A DNA stretch of 5,132 nucleotides, taken from assembly GCA_964633205.1 (NCBI GenBank), contig CAZWFN010000263.1, forward strand, positions 1 through 5,132, given 5' to 3'. Below the pieces are notes generated by a model that saw nothing but the letters and a program-made list of their open reading frames with translations, was not told the DNA's origin and did not search any database. Shown piece after piece: positions 1-5,132 of this stretch. The stretch comes from CAYVQE01 sp964633205. Lineage in GTDB: Bacteria > Myxococcota > B64-G9. The position numbers were made by a program, and so were the translations under genes. The first letter of the stretch is position 1. Each line of letters begins with the position of its first letter.

Positions 1-54
1 AGCCCGGGGACTGCGCGGGGGATGGGACGGGGGTGGCGTAGGTGACCTCGCTCC

Positions 55-387
55 TCAGCCGGCGTCCAGCGCCTCGCGCAGCTTGGCGGCCAGCGCGCGG
101 CCGTCCATGCCGGGCATGAGCACGTCGGTCAGCAGCAGCTCGATCGGGCCGGCATGGCGCTCGGCCACGGCCAGGGCCTCCTCGCCCCCGCCGGCCAGCC
201 GCAGCTCGACGCTCTGCGGCTCGCCGCTGCGGCCGCTCGTCTGCCGGGCGGTGTGAAAGGCGTCGCTGGAGTCGGCGGCCAGGTATTGGCTCAAGCTCGA
301 GCGCAGCAGGCGGCTGCGCTCGCAGCCGAGCAGGCGCACCGCGGTCAGGTTGGCGCGGCTGACCAGCCCGGTGGCATCCAGGCTCAG
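55..387 (-). pseudogene. PAS-receiver remnant of a hybrid sensor kinase or regulator
   Basis: Read on the minus strand, the frame runs from the insertion sequence edge to a TGA at 55-57, about 110 residues. The first ~60 residues look like the start of a PAS sensor domain (LSLDATGLVSRANLTAVRLLG, then EPQSVELRL). Without a frame break the sequence becomes the middle of a response-regulator receiver domain (GGGEEALAVAERHAGPIELL, then LLTDVLMPGMDG, where the D of LLTD is the usual phosphoacceptor). It ends soon after the following helix. Missing are the PAS start, the rest of PAS, any histidine kinase core, the acidic pair at the receiver N-terminus and the last receiver strands. No start codon with a ribosome binding site is visible; the upstream end is cut by the IS. 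It is best read as a deletion remnant and is unlikely to signal. Family assignment rests on motif recognition; the parent architecture (PAS-HisKA-HATPase-REC) is inferred. Confidence 0.7.
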
Positions 388-407
388 CCCATCTTATTCA
401 CGGTCAG
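388..407 (+). repeat. Left terminal inverted repeat of the IS
   Basis: This begins CCCATCTTATTCACG and, read inward, matches the reverse complement of 1936-1955 at 18 of 20 positions. The mismatches are at the fourth and sixteenth bases. Similarity becomes patchy further inward. Confidence 0.85.
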
Positions 408-480
408 ATCATCCTGGAGACCTGAAAAATCTTGGTTTCGATGGAATATCAACGCATTCCAGCCGGCTTGGGGATGAAAA

Positions 481-486
481 AGGAGG
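481..486 (+). promoter_or_regulatory. Ribosome binding site of the transposase
   Basis: A perfect AGGAGG six bases before ATG 493 fixes the transposase start. Initiation signals are intact although the protein is internally deleted. Confidence 0.75.
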
Positions 487-492
487 ATCGGC

Positions 493-1368
493 ATGGGTGA
501 ATGCGAAGGAGTCCTGGTCCCGAGCTTCAACGGGTCCATCCGGATCGAGGGCCGGCCGGAGCGCTTGACGGACAACCCCGGGGCGCTGCTGCAGCGGGAG
601 ACGGCCGAACGGCTGAACATCATCGAATGGCTCGATGAGCGGCTGGACGACCCGCGCAACCCGGAGCTGATCACCCATCCTCTCTCGGAGTTGCTGCGCG
701 ACTCGCTGCTGGAGAGCACCGCACGGCGCGTGCGGGCGATGAACAGGGAACACCGACCGCGCTACATTACGCTGGACATCGACTCCTTGCCAGCCGAGGT
801 ATACGGGCATCAGCCCGGCTCCGAGTACAACGGCCACTACCATGCCCGCATCTACCACCCTCTCGTCGCCAGCATCGCCGAGACCGGCGACATCATCGAT
901 CTGCGCCTGCGCAAGGGCAGCGTGCACACCGCCGAGGACAGCCTCGACTTCATCCTGCCGCTGCTCGATCGCGTCGAGAACCGGCTGTGCCAGGTGGCCT
1001 CGGTGCGAATCGACGCCGGCTTCCCCGATGAGCCGCTGCTGGCCGTGCTCGAGGAGCGACGCACACCCTACGTCTCCCGCATCAAGAACAACCCCGTGCT
1101 CGATACCCAAGGGCACGGCTTGAAACGCCGCCGCATGGCCGAGCCGCACATCAGGCGCCCGGTGGGCCGGCGCACCAAGCAGCCGCGCGTCTTCTTCCAC
1201 GAGATGACCTACGGGGCCGAGTCGTGGTCGCGCGAGCGGCTGCTGCGCACAGCCGCCCGGGTCCTGATCCACGGCCGCAGGGCGACCGTGGTGCTCGGTC
1301 AGGCCGCCTCCGAGCTGTGGGCGAAGCTGTGGCCGGTGCTGTGCTCGTTCGAGGTGGTTCATAGCTGA
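493..1368 (+). pseudogene. IS1380 family transposase, two internal in-frame deletions
   Basis: This 291-residue frame starts at ATG 493, six bases after a strong AGGAGG (481-486), and ends at TGA 1366-1368. It should be a DDE transposase moving the surrounding IS. Family hallmarks are the N-terminal RPERLTDNPGALLQRE (21-36), the first catalytic block TLDIDSLPAEVYGHQPG (93-109), YNGHYHARIYHPLVA (112-126) and the second catalytic block CQVASVRIDAGFP (166-178, D174). IS1380 transposases are usually about 430-480 residues. Here THPLSELLRDSLL (61-73) runs straight into LESTARRVRAMNR, a segment normally found after a further ~80 residues. WFHEMTY-like sequence (234-240) followed by SWSRER passes directly to a C-terminal segment (LLRTAARVLIHGRR, 250-263). 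The second jump removes the region that carries the catalytic glutamate (normally near a GxxEGHMGE motif). The product should therefore be catalytically dead, although the frame is open. The deletion sizes are estimates from memory of the family. Confidence 0.8.
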
Positions 1369-1935
1369 CGGATCCGCGGTTTTTGCGGTACCTGGTTCGC
1401 AATGGTACCGCAGCTGTCGAGATCCACAAGCGGTCATTTGGTACGGGTGGGACGGGACAAATGTGTTCGCAGGATGGGGACGAAAGGGTCAATGCACGCC
1501 TCGTCGGCGTCACCCGCAAGATCGGAGCCATCCGAAGCGCCCAATCGGCCCATCCCCTGGCTTCGAGACGGCTGATGTCAGCCCCAATTTCCATCGTAGC
1601 CGTTCAGGGCTTAATGATGGCATCGCGCCTCGGCCTGTCTGGACTGCGCACCAAACCGTTCGCTACGCTCACTGGTACGACTTCGTCGTCAGCTCCATCG
1701 GCCCGACCCACAAAAATCGTGGGCGGTTCCGCGTGCTCACGACCCCGAGGTCGCTGCGCTGCGGGCCTCCGCGGTTCTCAGCGGTCCCCGGTTTTTGGGG
1801 GCGTCGCTTCCTTGCGCCTTGCGGCACGGCAGAAGTCGTCGCCAGACAGGCCGATCCGCGATGCGAGGCGATGCGGTACGTCCGGAGCCTGAACGGATAC
1901 TTTCCATCTTGCTCCTCGAGTCGACTCATGATACG
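1369..1935. other. Gene-free 3' part of the IS, no recognised product
   Basis: About 570 bp lie between the transposase stop and the right terminal repeat. Long frames exist on both strands, but their translations are low-complexity, rich in R, S, P and G, and resemble no family I know, so I do not call them genes. The stretch holds an inverted repeat (TGCGGTACC 1384-1392 with GGTACCGCA 1404-1412, 11-base loop) just after the transposase stop. One short minus-strand frame (1907 down to 1737, 56 codons plus stop) has a GAGGAG four bases before its ATG, but its composition is not convincing. The stretch could be a degenerate passenger gene, remains of a longer transposase-flanking region, or non-coding IS DNA. 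Confidence 0.5.
1384..1412. repeat. Inverted repeat after the transposase stop
   Basis: Nine-base perfect arms TGCGGTACC and GGTACCGCA are separated by 11 bases, starting 15 bases after the transposase stop. A transcript could fold here, but no U-tract follows, so a standard intrinsic terminator is not supported. Confidence 0.5.
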
Positions 1936-1955
1936 CTGATCGTGAATAAGAAGGG
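1936..1955 (-). repeat. Right terminal inverted repeat of the IS
   Basis: Read inward on the minus strand it begins CCCTTCTTATTCACG, matching the left repeat at 18 of 20 positions. Together with the left copy it defines the element ends. Confidence 0.85.
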
Positions 1956-1970
1956 ATCAGGTGTTATATT
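1942..1970 (+). promoter_or_regulatory. Possible promoter spanning the IS right end
   Basis: TATATT at 1965-1970 matches the sigma-70 -10 consensus at five of six positions and lies in AT-rich DNA just outside the IS. Seventeen bases upstream is GTGAAT (1942-1947), inside the terminal repeat, matching the -35 consensus at three of six. The two could form a hybrid promoter firing toward the lipoprotein gene at 2023. The -35 is weak, so this is tentative. Confidence 0.35.
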
Positions 1971-2022
1971 TACTTGGTACCTAAGATTTCAGTGATCGTG
2001 CGCTTTGCCGGAGAAATAGTTT

Positions 2023-3432
2023 ATGAAATTCCTGCCCCACATAGCCGTTCTCGGGTTGTTTCCCCTCGTTGCCTGCACCACACCGAAACCCGATAATGTA
2101 GATTCCGACGTGCATCGCCCAGATGTCGTGGGCTGCGGCGAGCCCGAGAGGCGGCCGTCCATGCTCGAGTCGTTTGCCGACGGCGCCGACGGCCCCTCGA
2201 ACAACTCGGAGATCCTGCACCTCGCCGTTCACGACGGGCGCTTGTTCGCGGCCACCGGGCAGTGGATGAGCGTGAACGTGGATGGCGCCCAGATACTGGT
2301 GAAGGACGCTGACACCACGGCCTGGCGGGTGTTCGAGCGCTTCTATCAGGTCCGGATCGAGGCTCTCGACTCCTTCACGCTTCCCTCGGCCAGCCGGGGC
2401 ACGACTGAGGTGCTGGTCACCGTCGGACGGCGCAATGGGCTGTCGGGGCCCCGCCAGGTCCTGTGGCTTCGGGACGGAGACGACGCCTTCCGCGCGGTCG
2501 ACACCCCCGGTGGCCTGGATCTCGGACAAGTTCGATCCCTAGGCGTCCACGACACGGGCGGGGAGCACCGTCTGTTCGTGGGTTCCTCGGAGTTCGGCAT
2601 CGTCTCGTTTCGCTGGGACCCCGAGGAGGAGACGTTCGTGGCGAACGACGATGCGCCTGAGCTCGTAGTTGATGGAAGCGGAACGGATGTGAAAGTGACG
2701 GGTTTCGATCGTTGCGGTGATCGACTTTTCGTCAGCATCAACAACGAGATCTTCGTACGCGAGGACGATGCGGCACCGGAAGAGGACCGTTGGTCGCTTT
2801 TTTTCGCAGCGCCGGAGGTGGGGGAAGCGAATAGCGGATTCCGAGGGTTGACCTGCATCGATCACGATGGTCACCCCGCCATTCTGGCGTCCTTCGAGGG
2901 CGTCGGCACCATCGGCCGCTTCGACGACCTCTATTTAGGCACTCCGACGATCGAGGTCGAGCCGAGGGAGCTTATCGGTGAGACGCTCCGGGGGTGGGGC
3001 TTCCAGATCCCTTCGAGCGGGGACGACAGCCCGAACTACGTCATTGCAGCCTACAACGAGTTCCTGCCCCTGCCGGATGGCCGCTTGATCGCGGGCGTGG
3101 AGTGGTCTTATATGGGGGGCGGCTGCCCCGCTGGCCGCCGGTGCCTGCCCAACCGGAACTTCGATGCGGCCGCTTGTCTGCTCGTGCGGGCGCCTGGCGG
3201 CACGTCCTGGTCCCTCGAGTGCTTCGGGGACGAACTCGATGGTGTCCACGGAGCCGCAATCGACGCCCCGGTGCAGGAGGGCGAGGCCTTCGTCGCCGTG
3301 CGAACCATGCGAATCTCCCCCTTTGACGCCGACACGCTCGTCCTCGCGGGCTACGACGCGAACTTCGTCGACGCGGACGAAACCGCCTGGATCGCCACCA
3401 CGCCGCTCGAGTGCATCGGCTGGGTGGAGTGA
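2023..3432 (+). CDS. Predicted outer-membrane lipoprotein, propeller-like, unknown function
   Basis: I do not recognise a family for this 469-residue protein. The start ATG 2023 follows GGAG (2010-2013) by nine bases and gives a classical lipoprotein signal: K2, a hydrophobic stretch 7-17, and lipobox LVAC with the lipidated cysteine at C18. The +2 residue is Thr, not Asp, so sorting to the outer membrane is expected in a Gram-negative. Residues 19-45 are a polar linker. The body repeats a pattern of a short hydrophobic strand, an acidic or glycine turn, then a second strand: around 63-80 (LAVHDGRLFAATG), 170-198, 225-249 (DRLFVSINNEIFV), 275-301, 344-362 (PLPDGRLIAGVEW) and 429-448. This suggests a beta-propeller. 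Besides C18 there are cysteines at 38, 231, 278, 368, 374, 385, 400 and 464; with export these could form disulfides. No enzyme motif is evident. It stands alone, convergent with arsM and downstream of the IS. Confidence 0.75.
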   Translation: MKFLPHIAVLGLFPLVACTTPKPDNVDSDVHRPDVVGCGEPERRPSMLESFADGADGPSNNSEILHLAVHDGRLFAATGQWMSVNVDGAQILVKDADTTAWRVFERFYQVRIEALDSFTLPSASRGTTEVLVTVGRRNGLSGPRQVLWLRDGDDAFRAVDTPGGLDLGQVRSLGVHDTGGEHRLFVGSSEFGIVSFRWDPEEETFVANDDAPELVVDGSGTDVKVTGFDRCGDRLFVSINNEIFVREDDAAPEEDRWSLFFAAPEVGEANSGFRGLTCIDHDGHPAILASFEGVGTIGRFDDLYLGTPTIEVEPRELIGETLRGWGFQIPSSGDDSPNYVIAAYNEFLPLPDGRLIAGVEWSYMGGGCPAGRRCLPNRNFDAAACLLVRAPGGTSWSLECFGDELDGVHGAAIDAPVQEGEAFVAVRTMRISPFDADTLVLAGYDANFVDADETAWIATTPLECIGWVE

Positions 3433-3618
3433 GCGGCCATCACGTCGAACCACGGGGTTCGCGTCGAATCTCTCAACGAGCAGCGCATGATGGCCCCACT
3501 CAGGAAAGTTGGGGGGACGGAAGGTGGGGGGACGGAGGTGCGCGGGAGAGGTGCGGGACGGAGCTGCCCTCGGCTTTGCTAACTCTCCGTACTGTAAGAC
3601 GATTGGAACAGGTGGGGC
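3433..3618. other. Convergent intergenic stretch with weak repeats
   Basis: This lies between the 3' ends of the lipoprotein gene and arsM. A six-base-stem hairpin (CGAACC 3446-3451 with GGTTCG 3456-3461) follows the lipoprotein stop but lacks a T-run, so termination is unproven. The G-rich repeat at 3503-3533 is listed separately. I see no gene here. Confidence 0.6.
3503..3533 (+). repeat. Imperfect G-rich tandem repeat, two copies
   Basis: GGAAAGTTGGGGGGAC (3503-3518) is followed directly by GGAAGGTGGGGGGAC (3519-3533); the copies differ by one length change and one substitution. A further GGAGGTG follows. Each copy carries a run of six Gs. The repeat lies about 85 bases beyond the arsM stop. 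Confidence 0.7.
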
Positions 3619-4464
3619 TCAGGCCGGCTTGCGGCCGCGCACCTTGATGCTGGCCACCGCGCCGGCGAGCTCGGCCGCCCAGCGCTGGGCCTGGTCGGGG
3701 TCGATGGGGGCACCGCCGCAGCAGCCGCCGTCTTCCGCGTGCAGGCCGCCGTCGATGAAGGCGCGGATCTGATCGGCGTCGTAGACCAGCCGGTCGACCA
3801 CCTCGAGCTCTTGCAGGCCGGCCCGGCGCAGCCCGGCCAGGTAGTCCGCCTGGCTGATGGCGCCGGCCAGGCAGGAGGAGTGCAGGCGGCGGTTGCCGGC
3901 GATCTCGGCCGGAAGCTGCTCGGCGGTGATGTCGGCCACCAGCATCTGCCCGCCGGGGACCAGCACCCGGGCGATCTCACTGAAAACGCGATCTTTTTCG
4001 GGCGACAGGTTGATGACGCAGTTGGAGATCACCCAGTCCACCGCGGCGTCGTCGACCGGTAGCTGCTCGATCAGGCCCTGGCGCAGCTCCACGTTGCTCA
4101 GCCCGGCGGCCAGCGCGTTCTGGCGGGCGGCGGCCAGCATCTCCTCGGTCATGTCCACCCCGATCACCCGGCCCTGCGGGCCCACCTTGCGGGCGGCCAG
4201 CAGCAGGTCGATGCCGGCGCCCGAGCCCAGGTCGAGCACCACCTGGCCCGGCTCGACCGCCGAGAAGGCCAGCGGGTCGCCGCAGCCGAAGGAGTTGACC
4301 ACCACCTCGGGCGGCAGGGCCTCCAGCTCAGCCTGGCTGTAGCCGGCCAGCCGCGCCACCGCCCCCTTCGGCGCCGGCTCCTTGCAGCAGCAGGATTGCT
4401 TCGATTTCAATACATTGGCATAGTCGACGGCCACGTCACGGCGCTTGGAATCGAATTCGCTCAC
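3619..4464 (-). CDS. arsM: Arsenite S-adenosylmethionine methyltransferase
   Basis: This 281-residue cytosolic enzyme methylates trivalent arsenic with S-adenosylmethionine, yielding methylated, partly volatile arsenicals. The SAM-binding Rossmann motif is VLDLGSGAGIDLLLAA (76-91), with the acidic end of the next strand at VIGVDMT (100-106). The three cysteines known to bind and methylate arsenite are present in their conserved settings: C61 in NSFGCGDPL, C149 in ISNCVINLSP and C198 in LHSSCLAGA. An N-terminal triplet C25-C27 and a C-terminal pair C248-C249 may help pick up arsenite. The start is GTG 4464: GAGGAGGTG (4469-4477) lies just upstream and the protein begins SEFDSKRRDVAVDYA. The frame stays open further upstream, but that translation is low-complexity and overlaps yaiI. 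The gene probably has its own promoter inside the palindrome at 4482-4515. No other ars gene is in the window. Length and motifs are normal for bacterial ArsM. Confidence 0.93.
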   Translation of the reverse strand: MSEFDSKRRDVAVDYANVLKSKQSCCCKEPAPKGAVARLAGYSQAELEALPPEVVVNSFGCGDPLAFSAVEPGQVVLDLGSGAGIDLLLAARKVGPQGRVIGVDMTEEMLAAARQNALAAGLSNVELRQGLIEQLPVDDAAVDWVISNCVINLSPEKDRVFSEIARVLVPGGQMLVADITAEQLPAEIAGNRRLHSSCLAGAISQADYLAGLRRAGLQELEVVDRLVYDADQIRAFIDGGLHAEDGGCCGGAPIDPDQAQRWAAELAGAVASIKVRGRKPA

Positions 4465-4468
4465 GGTC

Positions 4469-4477
4469 CACCTCCTC
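4469..4477 (-). promoter_or_regulatory. Ribosome binding site deciding the arsM GTG start
   Basis: GAGGAGGTG on the minus strand ends four bases before GTG 4464, and the AGGAGG core is six bases from it. It is the only strong site near the N-terminus and supports GTG over the open upstream frame. Confidence 0.8.
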
Positions 4478-4481
4478 ACTG

Positions 4482-4515
4482 CTTGCATATAACCGTTTAT
4501 GCGGTTATATGCAAG
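4482..4515. promoter_or_regulatory. Perfect 34-bp operator-like palindrome upstream of arsM
   Basis: Arms CTTGCATATAACCG (4482-4495) and CGGTTATATGCAAG (4502-4515) are exact reverse complements separated by six bases. The site lies 17 bases upstream of the arsM start and overlaps its likely promoter. Size, symmetry and AT-rich half-sites fit an operator for a dimeric winged-helix repressor. In arsenic operons that would typically be ArsR; the regulator gene is not in the window, so this assignment is an inference. Confidence 0.7.
4486..4514 (-). promoter_or_regulatory. Candidate sigma-70 promoter of arsM
   Basis: On the minus strand, TTGCAT (4509-4514) and TATATG (4486-4491) are separated by 17 bases, the optimal spacing. 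They match the -35 at three of six and the -10 at four of six. Both hexamers are in the palindrome arms, so a bound repressor would cover them. Because the palindrome is symmetric, the same hexamers also read on the plus strand, where no gene start follows closely; the direction is chosen from arsM. Confidence 0.5.
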
Positions 4516-4538
4516 GGAAAGGTGCCAGGCACCTTTCC
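4516..4538. terminator. Compact hairpin between yaiI and arsM, possible terminator or repeat
   Basis: GGAAAGGTGCC (4516-4526) and GGCACCTTTCC (4528-4538) pair perfectly around a single base; a real hairpin would open the inner pairs to form a loop. It lies nine bases after the yaiI stop and one base from the operator palindrome. It could end yaiI transcription, but only a short pyrimidine tail (CTT) follows on that strand, not a clear U-tract. Its GGTGCC/GGCACC core resembles dispersed palindromic repeats found in many proteobacterial genomes, which is an alternative reading. Confidence 0.5.
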
Positions 4539-4546
4539 GGTGTCTT

Positions 4547-5005
4547 TCAGGCGCGCTGGTGGCGGATGCGCTGGATGACCTGGTCCAGGGCGTCGAGGAA
4601 GCGCGAGCGGTCCCGCTTGCCGATGGGCGGTGGGCCGCCGCCGGTCTGGCCGGCGGCGCGCAGGTCGGCCAGCAGCTCGCGGGTGGCCAGGGCCTCGCCG
4701 ATGGAGTCTTCGCTGAAGGGCTTGCCGCGCGGGCCCAGCGCGGCGGCGCCGCGCTCCAGGCAGCGGGCGGCAAGCGGGATGTCGGCGGTGATGCAGATAT
4801 CTCCCCGGCCGATGCGCTCGGCGATCCAATCGTCGGCCGCGTCCGCGCCCGGGCCCACCGGCACGCAGCCGATCAGGCCCTGGCCGTAGGGCACCTGCAT
4901 GGGGCTGGCGCAGACCACGAACACCCGCAACCCGTAGCGCTCGGCCACCCGGTAGACCTCCTGTTTGACCGGGCAGGCATCGGCGTCGATGTAGATCTCG
5001 AGCAT
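4547..5005 (-). CDS. yaiI: YaiI/YqxD family protein (UPF0178, DUF188)
   Basis: This complete 152-residue protein belongs to a widespread family of uncharacterised, probably cytosolic proteins with a PIN/NYN-like nuclease fold suggested by motif layout; a molecular activity is not established. Family hallmarks are the N-terminal IYIDADACPVKQEVYRVAER (4-23), the central ADDWIAERIGRGDICITADI with the following PLAARCLERGA, and the C-terminal GGGPPPIGKRDRSRFLDALD. Acidic residues D7, D9 and the D of TADIPLA are where a metal site would be expected. Length equals that of E. coli YaiI as I recall it. ATG 5005 is preceded by GAGAGGA (5011-5017) at five bases. The gene is codirectional with arsM but separated from it by two palindromes, so co-transcription is doubtful. 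No functional link to arsenic is known. Confidence 0.92.
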   Translation of the reverse strand: MLEIYIDADACPVKQEVYRVAERYGLRVFVVCASPMQVPYGQGLIGCVPVGPGADAADDWIAERIGRGDICITADIPLAARCLERGAAALGPRGKPFSEDSIGEALATRELLADLRAAGQTGGGPPPIGKRDRSRFLDALDQVIQRIRHQRA

Positions 5006-5010
5006 GGCGC

Positions 5011-5017
5011 TCCTCTC
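5011..5017 (-). promoter_or_regulatory. Ribosome binding site of yaiI
   Basis: GAGAGGA on the minus strand lies five bases before ATG 5005 and supports that start over the longer overlapping frame on the same strand, which has no family match. Confidence 0.65.
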
Positions 5018-5086
5018 GGCTGGGGGCTGGGCGACCGTATCCGGTGCCCGTGCCCGGTGTAAAGGCCCCCGCCTGGTCAGGCATCC

Positions 5087-5107
5087 GCGCTGTCAGCAAA
5101 ACAGCGC
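5087..5107. repeat. Short inverted repeat upstream of yaiI
   Basis: GCGCTGT (5087-5093) and ACAGCGC (5101-5107) pair across a seven-base loop. There is no T-run on either side. It lies about 80 bases upstream of the yaiI start and has no assigned role. Confidence 0.4.
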
Positions 5108-5132
5108 TACGTCTAGCTGCCGTGCAGGGAGG

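Larger units (their letters stand above)
388..1955 (+). mobile_element. IS1380-like insertion sequence, internally deleted
   Basis: The element is bounded by near-perfect terminal inverted repeats (388-407 and 1936-1955, 18 of 20 bases matching) and holds one transposase gene of IS1380 type. TCAG lies directly outside the left end (384-387) and at 1957-1960 on the right, one base beyond the repeat end. This is compatible with the 4-bp target duplication usual for the family, with one base of uncertainty in the right boundary. The element interrupts the PAS-receiver remnant on the left; DNA to the right does not continue that gene. The transposase is shortened, so the copy is probably immobile unless a full-length relative acts in trans. 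The stretch after the transposase (1369-1935) is unusually long for a single-gene IS. Confidence 0.8.

Noticed and set aside
409..1437. Long minus-strand open frame of 342 residues opposite the transposase
   Set aside because: It is antisense to a recognised transposase; the translation has no family features and the openness follows from high GC codon bias on the other strand.
1737..1907. 56-codon minus-strand frame with GAGGAG four bases before ATG
   Set aside because: The initiation signal is good but the codon third positions show little GC preference and the protein resembles nothing known; kept only as a remark under the IS 3' region.
1463..1939. Plus-strand frames in the IS 3' region (1383-1892 and 1463-1939)
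   Set aside because: Overlapping frames with R/S/P-rich translations, no convincing ribosome binding site and no motif; the second runs into the terminal repeat.
3446..3461. Hairpin after the lipoprotein stop as an intrinsic terminator
   Set aside because: The stem is only six bases and no T-run follows.
3511..3536. G-quadruplex from the G6 runs
   Set aside because: There are only two runs of three or more Gs here; the other tracts are GG, so a standard four-tract motif is not met.
4465..4773. N-terminal extension of arsM to an upstream ATG
   Set aside because: The extra 103 residues are low-complexity, overlap the recognised yaiI gene, and read through both palindromes; the GTG at 4464 has a strong ribosome binding site and fits family length.
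4497..5099. 200-residue minus-strand frame overlapping yaiI
   Set aside because: It is an arginine- and glycine-rich shadow in another frame of yaiI, whose own frame has clear DUF188 motifs.

Overview
The window is GC-rich bacterial DNA. Its gene families fit a high-GC environmental proteobacterium: an IS1380-family transposase, a PAS/receiver signalling fragment, an arsenite methyltransferase and a YaiI/DUF188 protein. This assignment is an inference from composition and gene content; no ribosomal marker is present.

Layout from left to right. (1) 55-387, minus strand: the remains of a sensor kinase or response regulator gene. The first part of a PAS domain is joined in frame to the middle of a receiver domain, and both outer ends are missing. 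(2) 388-1955: an insertion sequence with 20-bp terminal inverted repeats (18/20 matched) and one plus-strand IS1380-like transposase gene. That gene keeps its start, ribosome binding site and stop but appears to have lost two internal blocks, one of them carrying the last catalytic acidic residue. About 570 bp of unexplained DNA separates its stop codon from the right end. (3) 2023-3432, plus strand: a 469-residue predicted lipoprotein of unknown function with propeller-like repeats and nine cysteines. Its upstream DNA is AT-rich and abuts the insertion sequence. (4) 3433-3618: a gene-free stretch between convergent genes, with a G-rich tandem repeat. (5) 3619-4464, minus strand: arsM, with all three catalytic cysteines. 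(6) 4482-4538: two adjacent palindromes. One is a perfect 14-bp-arm operator-like palindrome overlapping the likely arsM promoter; the other is a compact hairpin just after the next gene. (7) 4547-5005, minus strand: a complete yaiI/DUF188 gene.

The genes do not form one system. The right half is a plausible arsenic biotransformation unit: arsM probably has its own promoter under a dimeric repressor of the ArsR/SmtB kind, whose gene is not in the window. The left half is a decaying region with an IS insertion and three apparent in-frame internal deletions. I found no CRISPR array, tRNA or rRNA and no clearly new multi-gene system. The items most worth following are the arsM palindrome, the doubly deleted transposase and the orphan lipoprotein.
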